A stretch of DNA of 48,743 nucleotides, from the NCBI RefSeq assembly GCF_025403375.1, contig NZ_JAMPTM010000020.1, forward strand, positions 1 through 48,743, in the 5' to 3' direction. The translations under genes and the position numbers were made by a program. The notes under the pieces are model-generated. The model was not told where the DNA came from and ran no database searches. It was given only the letters and a program-made list of their open reading frames with translations. Source of the stretch: Frankia gtarii. GTDB taxonomy: Bacteria > Actinomycetota > Actinomycetes > Frankiales > Frankiaceae. Below are positions 28,875-36,779 of this stretch, one piece after another (the stretch's first letter is position 1; each line of letters opens with the position of its first letter).

Positions 28875-30545
28875 TCAGTCCCGCTGCTTGAGCAGGCTGA
28901 CCTTCGCCGACTCGATCGCGCGCATCTCCTCCGAACCGACCCCGGCACGCACCTGCAGAACCAGCGCGGTGGCGGCACCCTCGTGCGCCGCGGTAACCCG
29001 AATTGTCTGGTCCCCCGCCATCGAGAAGGTGACCTCGACCGGCGTGCCGCGCTGGTGACCCGGCGGAATCCCGGAGATCGCCCCGGCGACAATCACCTTG
29101 TTGTCGTCGATCTCCGTGGACTCGGCGGTCGTGCCCTGCTCGAAGACCCGGATGTCGACCTCGGCCTGATCGTCGGTCACGGTGTAGAAGGTGCGGGTGA
29201 CCGAGATCGGCAGCGCGTCGTTCTGGTGAGCGAGGAAGGCCGCGACCGGCACGCCGCGGTCCTCCGCGAAGATCCCGAAGCCGCGCGAGGTGACGTTCGT
29301 GACCTTGGTGCGGACGAGGTCGACCACCGATGCGGTCGCGAGCCCCGCGGCGCCGGCGCTGGCCGCCGCCGCCTTCTCCACCGCGGCGTCGTCGGCCGCG
29401 GTGAGGTCCTGATCGGGCCGCAGCGCCCCGCTGGCCACCAGATCCGAGTGGACCTCGCGTTCGAGCGCCTTCTTCTGCCCGTACACGGCGGCGCCCTTGG
29501 CCACCGCCAGGTCCGGGTCGACGAGCCGGGACGTGAGCCCGAAGGACTCCCCCAGCCGGCGGGCGACCGCCGGGGTCTTGCTCATGCCGCCGACCAGCAG
29601 GCACAGATCGATCTTCTCGACGCCCTTCTCCCGAGCCCGTTCCAGTACGGAACCGGTCAGATCCAGGGTGCGTCGCAACAGCGGCCCGGTGATCTCCTCA
29701 AACGTCGCCCGGGTCACCGGCACACTCACCCGCCTGCCCTTGTGGACGACGAGGACATCGACGTTGTCCCGCCCGGACAGCGCGAGCTTGGCGTCCTCGG
29801 CCGCGGTGAGCAGCTCCTGCTCGTCGTAGACGTCGTCGAGGGGGTCGCCCGCGTCGGGCTGCGCCTCGGTGAACTTCTGCGCCAGATATCGGACGAGCTC
29901 GTTGTCCCAGTCCGCACCGCCGAGCTCGTGGTCGCCGTCGGTGGCCACCACCGTGATCGCACCCTCGCTGAGCCGGATGACCGTGGTGTCGAACGTGCCG
30001 CCGCCGAGGTCGTAGACCAGGACGGTCGACTCCTCCGCGCCGTCCTGGCCGAAACCGTAGGCGAATGCGGCCGCCGTCGGCTCGTTGATGATGTCGACCA
30101 CGTTCAGCCCGGCCAGCTCACCGGCGAGCTTGGTGGCCTTGCGCTCCTCGTCGCCGAAGTACGCCGGCACGGTGATGACCGCGTCCGTGACCGGGGTGCC
30201 GGTCGCCCGCTCCGCGTCGGCGGCGAGCGCCTTGAGCACGAGGCTCGACACCGCCGAGGCGCTGTACTCCACGTCGTGCGCGACGAAACGCCAGTCGGAC
30301 GCGCCCATGTGCCGCTTGACCAGCCGCGCGACGTCGTCGGGGCGGATGCGGGCCTGCCTCTTGGCCTGGGTGCCCACCACGAAGGACGTGGTGCCCTCGC
30401 CACCGCCGTCGAACAGCACGACCGACGGCGTCGTGGGCTGCGACTCGATGTTGCGGATCACGTCTGGCCGGCCGTACTCGTCGACCTGGGCGATGCAGGA
30501 GTAGGTCGTGCCCAGGTCGATCCCGAACACCTTGGTACCCGCCAC
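28875..30545 (-). CDS. Hsp70-family protein lacking the helical lid
   Basis: The 556-residue protein has a complete actin-like ATPase domain (1-365): GIDLGTTYSC (8-17), NEPTAAAFAYG (154-164), DLGGGTFDTT (179-188), LLVGGMSKTP (316-325). An alanine-rich, DnaK-unlike stretch (366-405) precedes a beta-sandwich substrate-binding domain (406-535). VVDLVRTKVTNVTSRGFGI replaces the canonical linker and first beta strand of DnaK. Only about 20 residues follow the sandwich, so the roughly 100-residue helical lid of DnaK is missing. GTG at 30545 has AGGGAAGAG upstream. It lies 52 bases after a GrpE-like gene, so it is not the housekeeping dnaK but a dedicated paralogue. Confidence 0.9.
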   Translation of the reverse strand: MAGTKVFGIDLGTTYSCIAQVDEYGRPDVIRNIESQPTTPSVVLFDGGGEGTTSFVVGTQAKRQARIRPDDVARLVKRHMGASDWRFVAHDVEYSASAVSSLVLKALAADAERATGTPVTDAVITVPAYFGDEERKATKLAGELAGLNVVDIINEPTAAAFAYGFGQDGAEESTVLVYDLGGGTFDTTVIRLSEGAITVVATDGDHELGGADWDNELVRYLAQKFTEAQPDAGDPLDDVYDEQELLTAAEDAKLALSGRDNVDVLVVHKGRRVSVPVTRATFEEITGPLLRRTLDLTGSVLERAREKGVEKIDLCLLVGGMSKTPAVARRLGESFGLTSRLVDPDLAVAKGAAVYGQKKALEREVHSDLVASGALRPDQDLTAADDAAVEKAAAASAGAAGLATASVVDLVRTKVTNVTSRGFGIFAEDRGVPVAAFLAHQNDALPISVTRTFYTVTDDQAEVDIRVFEQGTTAESTEIDDNKVIVAGAISGIPPGHQRGTPVEVTFSMAGDQTIRVTAAHEGAATALVLQVRAGVGSEEMRAIESAKVSLLKQRD

Positions 30546-30597
30546 CGTCTGAACTCTTCCCTTCGCAAGTCTCGTCAGCGTTCGCCGCCACCGCGAC

Positions 30598-33036
30598 TCA
30601 GCGCGAGCGGTAGACCTCGGTCTCCGCGGGCCGGACGACGGTCGTCTCGCCACGGACGAAGCCGGGTCGCACGGTGCGGGCGATAGTCCCGTCCCGTCCC
30701 GGATCGTCCGTGGCCACCCGCCGCAAACCCAGATGCCGCGCCGGGTCGAATGTCCCGCCCGGTACCGCCGTATAAGGCCGCACGTCCACGGCCAGGTCCA
30801 GCACCTGGAGCAGCTGCTTGCGCAGGATGCCGGCGACGCTCTGCGGATCGTCCGCCCCCAGGCTACCCATCTGATCGTGCAGCCGGATCAGGCCCCGCAG
30901 CAGCGGCGCCATCGCCTCGGTGAGCTCACCGGCGCGCAGCCGGCTGTTCTCCGCGTGCAGCCGGTCCACCAGCTCCGCGTCGTGGCGGCGCAGCCGGGCG
31001 AGCTCGTCGACCTGGCCGGCGAGTCGCTCGAGGGCCACCGCCTGGATCGCGCCGATCGACCCGGCCAGATCGCCGTCCCCCGCCGGCCCGGTGACCGGCC
31101 GCCCGCCGCGCAGGGGAGGCGGCGGCGCGGAGTCTTCCACGCGCCCCGACACCCAAAGCCTTTCGGCGGCCTCGTCGCGGCCGACGTCCTGGCCACGACC
31201 GTCTTCGCCCCCCCGACCGGCGCCCCGGTCGACTGCCACCGCCAACACCTCGTCCACATCGTCGTCGGAGCCGGAAACGGGCGAGCCCACCGGGTCGCCA
31301 AGGTGATCCGGGTCGCCAAGGTGATCCGGGTCGCCAAGGTGATCCGGGTCACTGGGATGGGACGGGCCACCGTGGCAGTCCGAATCCGCCGGATCGCCTG
31401 CGGCGTCGTATGTCGCGAGGACATCGCCCAGGGGTAGGACGTCCTCGCTCCCGGTACTCGCGTCCTCCCGGCAGCCGCCGGGCTCGGGAAGGTCGTATCG
31501 GGAATACCCGGAGTACGGGTCGTCCCCGGGGTTCGGGCCGTCCCCGGGGTTCGGGTCGGAGGTGGCGTTCTCGCCCCCGTCCCACCCGGCGGCATCGGAA
31601 TACTCGCCGGGCACAGGCGGGGTACCCGTCGCCGGCGGTACCGCGAAACCGGCCGCTCGCAGCACCTCGTCGTCGACGCCGAGCGCGGTCGTCTCGGCCT
31701 CGTCGGACCTCCACACCTCGGTCGCCGGCCCGGCGCCGCCCGCCGGCCCGGCGAGCTCGGCATACCGTCCGAACTCCGCCACCATCTGGTCGTCGGGCTG
31801 CACTTCGTGCGGATACTCGCCCGAGCTGTCGCGCTCCCCCGGCGCGAGCAGGTCCGGATAGTCCAGGCGGCGGGAGTGCTCAAGTTCCTGCGGGTACGGG
31901 CGCCGGGCGCCGTCGAACCGCGGGCCGCCCGGGTCCGCCTCGGCGTCCAGGCCGACACCTCCCGTCCTTGCCTGCTCGACACGGCCGGGGTGGTCTGGAT
32001 CCGCGAGGTCGGCCTCGTAGGCGAGATCTTCCTGATCCGCGCCATCCACCTGACGCCCGGGATCGGCCTGGTAGGCGGGGTCCGCTGCAGCGTGGTGGAC
32101 GGATTCGGCCAGATGCTGGGGGTCAGCGGCGTAGCGCCGCGCGGCAGGCGGGTAACGCTCATCGAGGTAGCCGTCCGCCGGCTCGTCAAGCCAGCGCTGG
32201 CCGTCGTAGCCGTCGGTGCCGGGCGCCACGTCGACGGCGTCCGTACTCGTCGCCGCACCGCCGAGGGCGTCCACCGCGGAGCCGGGGCCGTCATCAGAGT
32301 GGCGGGCGTCATCAGAGTGGCGGAGGTCATCAGAGTGACGGAGGTCATCGGCGCCGCGGAGGTCATCGGCGCGGAGGGGGTCCAGGGCACCGGGACGATC
32401 GCGACCCGTGCGCGCGTACGGGTCGAGCGGCGGGGCCGCGCCGAGCGCAGGCACCCCGAATCCGCGCACCCCTGTTGGTACGGACTCGTCCCAGTGGGTG
32501 CCGGACCCGGCAGTCTCCCCCCCGCCAACCTCCTGGGACCCGCCGGAGCGGTGAGTGCGCTCGGGCGGGGCGAAATAGTCCCCCGGGCCTCGGCCGGCCG
32601 ACCCCGGATTCCAGCCGCGAAGAAGGTCGTCACGCAGGGGCCCGGCGTCCCGCTCCGACCGCTCGAAAGCTGTCCGGTCCGGCACAGCTCGGTCCGGCAC
32701 AGCTCGATCCGGCACAGCTCGGTCCTGGGTGGAACGATTCGGTCCTCGCCACGGCGAGTAACCACCGGCGCCGTACGGCTCCAACCCGTCCCGCGCCCCC
32801 CGTGGGTCCCGTCCCGGGTCGCCGGTGGCCGACAGCGGATCCGGCTCCAACGGGTCGGGCTCCAACGGATCCGGATCCGGATCCGAGGGACCGGGAACCT
32901 CCTCGCCCGGTGGGCCGGAGCGCGCCCCGCCGGGCGGGAACCAGCTTCCCCGGCCGCGGGGCGCGGGATCGCGGCGTGGCTGGAACATCGGGTATCGATC
33001 CTCCTCGCCGCCGGGCGGCGGGACCGGGGGGGTCAT
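30598..33036 (-). CDS. Giant GrpE-like nucleotide exchange factor
   Basis: The 812-residue protein ends in a GrpE-like region (about 657-812). A coiled coil (AVALERLAGQVDELARLRRH) leads into a helical bundle and a beta domain with PGGTFDPARHLGLRRV, VRPGFVRGETTVVRPAETEV, the GrpE consensus. Residues 1-650 are disordered, rich in Asp, Gly, Pro and Ser, and built partly from tandem repeats (DHLGDP, ADDLRHS, PDRAV). GrpE normally releases ADP from Hsp70, and the gene directly precedes the Hsp70. The start is ATG at 33036, 19 bases after the TerD-like stop; ATG at 32988, with GAGGAGG upstream, is an alternative. Confidence 0.82.
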   Translation of the reverse strand: MTPPVPPPGGEEDRYPMFQPRRDPAPRGRGSWFPPGGARSGPPGEEVPGPSDPDPDPLEPDPLEPDPLSATGDPGRDPRGARDGLEPYGAGGYSPWRGPNRSTQDRAVPDRAVPDRAVPDRTAFERSERDAGPLRDDLLRGWNPGSAGRGPGDYFAPPERTHRSGGSQEVGGGETAGSGTHWDESVPTGVRGFGVPALGAAPPLDPYARTGRDRPGALDPLRADDLRGADDLRHSDDLRHSDDARHSDDGPGSAVDALGGAATSTDAVDVAPGTDGYDGQRWLDEPADGYLDERYPPAARRYAADPQHLAESVHHAAADPAYQADPGRQVDGADQEDLAYEADLADPDHPGRVEQARTGGVGLDAEADPGGPRFDGARRPYPQELEHSRRLDYPDLLAPGERDSSGEYPHEVQPDDQMVAEFGRYAELAGPAGGAGPATEVWRSDEAETTALGVDDEVLRAAGFAVPPATGTPPVPGEYSDAAGWDGGENATSDPNPGDGPNPGDDPYSGYSRYDLPEPGGCREDASTGSEDVLPLGDVLATYDAAGDPADSDCHGGPSHPSDPDHLGDPDHLGDPDHLGDPVGSPVSGSDDDVDEVLAVAVDRGAGRGGEDGRGQDVGRDEAAERLWVSGRVEDSAPPPPLRGGRPVTGPAGDGDLAGSIGAIQAVALERLAGQVDELARLRRHDAELVDRLHAENSRLRAGELTEAMAPLLRGLIRLHDQMGSLGADDPQSVAGILRKQLLQVLDLAVDVRPYTAVPGGTFDPARHLGLRRVATDDPGRDGTIARTVRPGFVRGETTVVRPAETEVYRSR
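31292..31345. repeat. 18-bp tandem repeat, three perfect copies
   Basis: GGGTCGCCAAGGTGATCC is repeated at 31292-31309, 31310-31327 and 31328-31345. Within the GrpE-like gene it encodes repeated DHLGDP. Confidence 0.9.
32292..32375. repeat. 18-bp imperfect tandem repeat
   Basis: Units resemble GTCATCAGAGTGGCGGAG. They encode the ADDLRHS-type repeats of the GrpE-like disordered region. Confidence 0.7.
32676..32720. repeat. 15-bp tandem repeat, three copies
   Basis: GGTCCGGCACAGCTC at 32676-32690 and 32691-32705, and a one-base variant at 32706-32720. They encode PDRAV repeats in the GrpE-like protein. Confidence 0.85.
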
Positions 33037-33055
33037 CGCGAGGTACCGGCGTGTC

Positions 33056-33736
33056 TCACTTACGGCCGGCGGTCCAGTCCAGCCCCCAGCCGTATGCCTG
33101 GTCGAGCTCGCGGTGGCCGCTGACGTACCGGACCTCACGGCTGACCGTGAAGTCATTGCCGGTGTTCGTCAGCAGGGCGATCGCGCACATCCGTGCGCCG
33201 CCGGCCTGCTCGTCGAGGCGTACCTCGATCGGGGCACCCTGAGCGGGCGTCAGGGTTACCACCGCGCCGGCCTGGTCGAACGAGGCCACGCCCTGGTAGA
33301 TGAAGGCGAACACGAGCAGCCGGCGGATCTGGCCGATCTGCGCGAGGTTGACGTAGAGGTTCTCGCCGCCCACGGCGGCACCGGTCCGGTCGTCCGCGTC
33401 CAGATTGACGTAGGGGGGGCCGTCGAAGGAGCCGAACGCGTCGCCCAACGCCTGGACCACGCCGGAGCGGCCGTCGGCGAGCTCGAACAGCGCGGCCAGG
33501 TCCAGATCGATGCCCCCACCGGCGGCGCCGAGCACCCGCTTGAGGAAGCCGCCTTTCTGCTGCTGGCCGCCGGCCGGATTCTGGTTCCAGTTGAGGTTGA
33601 CGTGTAGCCGGCCGCCGCCACCCTGCTTGCTCAGCGACACGGATGGCGCGGACTTCGTCAGCGTCACCTTGCTCAGCGAAACCGGTCCGGAGCCGGCCGG
33701 TGGTGCGCTGGGACGCTTGGAGTAATCGATGCCCAT
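33056..33736 (-). CDS. TerD-family protein (divergent)
   Basis: The 226-residue protein has the TerD-fold pattern: a SLSK-rich N-terminus (VSLSKVTLTK, VSLSK), an acidic GGIDLDLAALFELADG segment where TerD proteins bind calcium, VNLDADDRTG and a C-terminal SGHRELDQAYGWGLDW. It is longer and more diverged than the TerD at 35522-36097. ATG at 33736 has AAAGGAG seven bases upstream. It begins a likely operon with the GrpE-like and Hsp70 genes. TerD proteins are cytoplasmic or membrane-associated stress factors linked to tellurite, phage and calcium responses; the exact biochemical role is unsettled. Confidence 0.85.
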   Translation of the reverse strand: MGIDYSKRPSAPPAGSGPVSLSKVTLTKSAPSVSLSKQGGGGRLHVNLNWNQNPAGGQQQKGGFLKRVLGAAGGGIDLDLAALFELADGRSGVVQALGDAFGSFDGPPYVNLDADDRTGAAVGGENLYVNLAQIGQIRRLLVFAFIYQGVASFDQAGAVVTLTPAQGAPIEVRLDEQAGGARMCAIALLTNTGNDFTVSREVRYVSGHRELDQAYGWGLDWTAGRK

Positions 33737-33926
33737 GGTCCGCTCCTTTGCGGTTGCCGGATTGGTGATCTGCAATCGGTGGACGGATACGGCCGGTGGG
33801 TGGATGGTCGCCGGCTGCGCCGATGTCGCCCCGACGATGTCACATCCGCGGTGGACCGCTCCAGACCGCGGCGCCCACGCGATGAGCGAGACGCCCGGCG
33901 GTCCGTCCGCCGTCCGCCGTCGCCGA

Positions 33927-33942
33927 CCGCGGCTGGCCGCGG
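33927..33942 (-). terminator. Hairpin after the DUF475 gene
   Basis: CCGCGG (33927-33932), loop CTGG, CCGCGG (33937-33942), six bases past the stop of the DUF475 gene. Being GC-rich and short, it could be chance. Confidence 0.4.
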
Positions 33943-33947
33943 CGGTG

Positions 33948-35147
33948 TTACAGCGGCGTACTCACCGCCTCGCGCGGCTGACCCTGACCGCCCTCGCCCT
34001 CGTCGCCCCTGACCGGGCCGGCGGAGTCCTCGGAGTCCGCATCGGCGTGCCGGCGGCGGTGCAGGATGGACGACACCAGCGCCAGGCCGATGAAGGCCAC
34101 TCCCACCAGCCCGGTGACGATCTCCGGGACCTCGGTCTCGATCGAGATGGCGAGGATGATTGCCAGCGCGCCGATGGCGTAGTGCGCGCCGTGTTCGAGG
34201 TAGATGTACTCGGACAGAGTGCCCCGGCGGACGAGGTACACGGTCAGCGACCGGATGTACATCGCGCCGATGCCCAGGCCGGTGGCGATGACGAAGATGT
34301 TCTGGGAGATCGCGAATGCGCCGACGACGCCGTCGAACGAGAACGACGCGTCGATGACCTCCAGGTAGAGGAACAGGAAGGCGGCCGCCTTGCCGGTGGC
34401 GAGCACCAGCTTCGGGGGCCCGGAGGAACGCGGGGTGCCGGCCGACTTCCCGGAGTCCCCGGCGGTCTCGGCGTCGGCGTCGTCGTCCTCCTCGGCGCCG
34501 ACTCCGCGTGCCTCGAAGAACTCCCCGAGGCCACGCACCCCGAGGTAGGTGGCCAGGCCGGCGACGCCCGCGGTCAGCACCTGCTGGGTGTGGTCACCGG
34601 AGAACGCCTCGCCCACGACGAGCAGCGCGATGAGGCCGATCACGGTCGGGATCACGTCGAGCTGGCCGGCGCGCCGCAGCGGCTCCTCCAGCTTCTTGAT
34701 CCACTGAATCTCCCGCTCAGTGTCGAACAGGAAGTCCAGGAACAGCATGAACAGGAAGATCCCGCCGAACGCGGCGATCGCCGGGTGCGCGTCACCGAGC
34801 TTCTCCGCATACTGCGCGCTGTCGTTGAGCGCCAGGTCGAAGACCTTGACCGGGCCGATGTGCGCGGTCAGCGCCACGATGACGATCGGGAAGAGCAGCC
34901 GCATGCCGAACACGGCGATGACGACGCCCAGCGTCAGGAAGAGCTTCTGCCAGAACGGGTTCATCCGGCGCAGGATCGTCGCGTTGATGACCGCGTTGTC
35001 GAAGGAGAGGCTGATCTCGAGCACGGCGAGGATGGCCACGATGGCCGCATCCCGCGGGCTGCCGATCACCCCCGCTCCGACCACCCCGATCGCGGTGATC
35101 GCCAACGACCACCCGAAGATCCGCAAGGCGTGCACGCCTATCAACAC
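33948..35147 (-). CDS. DUF475/TerC-like integral membrane protein
   Basis: The 399-residue protein has about nine hydrophobic segments and the DUF475 signature: LEISLSFDNAVINATILRRM, FWQKLFLTLGVVIAVFGMRLLFP, then the matching half with LEVIDASFSFDGVVGAF. The paired acidic SFDNAV and SFDGVV sites are shared with the TerC group and are thought to bind metal ions. An acidic loop with EEDDDADAE splits the two halves. The start is uncertain: GTG at 35147 or GTG at 35135, with no clear ribosome binding site; the frame extends to 35285. Its place between two TerD genes fits the TerC-TerD membrane complex idea. Confidence 0.82.
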   Translation of the reverse strand: MLIGVHALRIFGWSLAITAIGVVGAGVIGSPRDAAIVAILAVLEISLSFDNAVINATILRRMNPFWQKLFLTLGVVIAVFGMRLLFPIVIVALTAHIGPVKVFDLALNDSAQYAEKLGDAHPAIAAFGGIFLFMLFLDFLFDTEREIQWIKKLEEPLRRAGQLDVIPTVIGLIALLVVGEAFSGDHTQQVLTAGVAGLATYLGVRGLGEFFEARGVGAEEDDDADAETAGDSGKSAGTPRSSGPPKLVLATGKAAAFLFLYLEVIDASFSFDGVVGAFAISQNIFVIATGLGIGAMYIRSLTVYLVRRGTLSEYIYLEHGAHYAIGALAIILAISIETEVPEIVTGLVGVAFIGLALVSSILHRRRHADADSEDSAGPVRGDEGEGGQGQPREAVSTPL

Positions 35148-35477
35148 CTTCCCGGACCGATCGCCAGACCCCGGTCGCGCCGCGCGGGCGGATCCGCGGT
35201 CCGTCGGATCCCGCCACGTCGCCTGAACTCGCCGGAGACCGCGTCGGCCCGCGGCCGGTTGGCCCGGAGCGGCGGTCGACGGCATCGTAGCTGCTCGTCC
35301 GGTGGGCGCGACCTGACAAATGGGTTACACCGAATAAGCACGCCCCTACCCGCGCACTACCTCCACACACGCCAGGTGATGGAGCACGTTGCGTGGCCGC
35401 CGGTCGTCCCGGGCCGGCGGACGGGCGCCTGCGGGGTGGCCGGAGCCGGTCACAGGACCAGCCCCGGCCACCCGGTC

Positions 35478-35498
35478 GCCGGGCACGCTGCCCGGCGT
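35478..35498 (-). terminator. Hairpin terminator after terD
   Basis: CGCCGGGCA (35478-35486), loop CGC, TGCCCGGCG (35490-35498). It is a perfect 9-bp stem 24 bases past the terD stop. It may separate terD from the DUF475 gene in part. Confidence 0.6.
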
Positions 35499-35521
35499 GG
35501 TGCGCAGTGACGCGGACCGGG

Positions 35522-36097
35522 TCAGACGTTGACGCCGAAGTCGCGGGCGATGCCGGCCAGGCCCGAGGCGTAGCCCTGGCCGACGGCGCGGAACTTCCAG
35601 TCCGCCCCGTGCCGGTAGACCTCGCCGAAGACCATCGCCGTCTCGGTGGAGGCGTCCTCGGTGAGGTCGTAGCGGGCGATCTCGGTGCCGCCGGTGCCGT
35701 TGACGATGCGGATGAAGGCGTTGCGGACCTGACCGAAGCTCTGCTGGCGTGAGTCCGCTTCGTAGATGGAGACCGGGAACACGATCTTGTCGATCTCCGT
35801 GGGCAGCGACGTGAGGTTCACGGAGATGGCCTCGTCGTCGCCCTCGCCCTCACCGGTGAGGTTGTCGCCCTGGTGCTCGATCGCACCCTCGGGGCTCTTG
35901 AGGTTGTTGAAGAAGACGAAGTGCCCGTCCGAGACGACCTTGCCGTCGGCGCGGCACGCGATGGCGCTGGCGTCGAGGTCGAAGTCGGCGCCGGTCGTGC
36001 TACGCACGTCCCAGCCGAGGCCGACCACGATGTTGGTCAGGCCGGGCGCCTCCTTGGACAGCGACACGTTGCCGCCCTTGCTGAGACTGACTCCCAC
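35522..36097 (-). CDS. terD: TerD-family tellurium/stress resistance protein
   Basis: The 191-residue protein is a canonical Ter[21 protein letters not shown], then [42 protein letters not shown], calcium-binding acidic GEGEGDDE, and [23 protein letters not shown] at 36097 has GGAGGA close upstream. TerD proteins bind calcium and work with TerC-like membrane proteins and, in larger loci, with PRTase operons. It is the first gene of the minus-strand Ter island and lies back to back with glgE. Confidence 0.95.
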   Translation of the reverse strand: MGVSLSKGGNVSLSKEAPGLTNIVVGLGWDVRSTTGADFDLDASAIACRADGKVVSDGHFVFFNNLKSPEGAIEHQGDNLTGEGEGDDEAISVNLTSLPTEIDKIVFPVSIYEADSRQQSFGQVRNAFIRIVNGTGGTEIARYDLTEDASTETAMVFGEVYRHGADWKFRAVGQGYASGLAGIARDFGVNV

Positions 36098-36779
36098 TGT
36101 TCCTCCTGCTGTACGTCGAACTGCGTTGTCTGGGGGCCACCACGCGGGGCGGCGGCCGCTGTACGGGAGCGCGGTGCGCCTCCAGGTGACCCCGGTACCC
36201 CGGCGGGCGGGCGGGCGCCGGCAGCGTACTGCCCGGCGCGAACAGCACGGTCACTCTCCGCCCGCGAAGCCACGTGCCGGGGTACGTGTTGCTCTGCGGG
36301 ACGAACGAGTCACGCGCGAGGTTCCCACCGGCGGTCCATCCGTGACCGCAGCGTCCTACCCGTCCAGGCCGCGGGCCCGCGCGCCGTCGCGAATTCGACA
36401 GGATCCGGACCCGACTCGCGATGACCCGATCGGGCGGTCACTTCACTCGCCGGTAACGCGGGTGGAACATGAACCATCCGGTCACCCAACGCATCATCAA
36501 CGATGGGCGGGTCCACCAAACCCGCGCCTGACCCGCCACTGTCACCGGTACGGCAGCGAAAGTGCACGCCGGACGGCACAACAGACGAGGTTCGGACGTT
36601 CGTGGACGCCGCAACTGGGGAACATCGGCTCCGGCGGAACCATCCGGACGGGGCCGGCGGACCCACCCCAACACCAACAATCACCCATCCGGAGGCCCCA
36701 GGCAGTTCACGCAGAGGTGTCGCTATTCGCCACGTGCAGGGCGGACCATTGAGGTGTGGTTCGTCTGGATAAGGTCGCC
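36098..36779. other. Intergenic region between divergent terD and glgE
   Basis: A 680-base gap with no supported gene; the open frames in it have no family likeness. It should hold the terD promoter (minus) and the glgE promoter (plus). No strong -35/-10 pair was found. A length this great between divergent units suggests extra control sites or an unrecognised RNA. Confidence 0.4.

Noticed and set aside
31292-32720. Short tandem repeats that might suggest a CRISPR array
   Set aside because: Units are directly adjacent without spacers and lie in frame within the GrpE-like coding sequence.
33729-35510. 593-codon plus-strand frame opposite DUF475
   Set aside because: His/Asp/Arg-rich shadow; the minus strand has clear transmembrane segments and DUF475 motifs.
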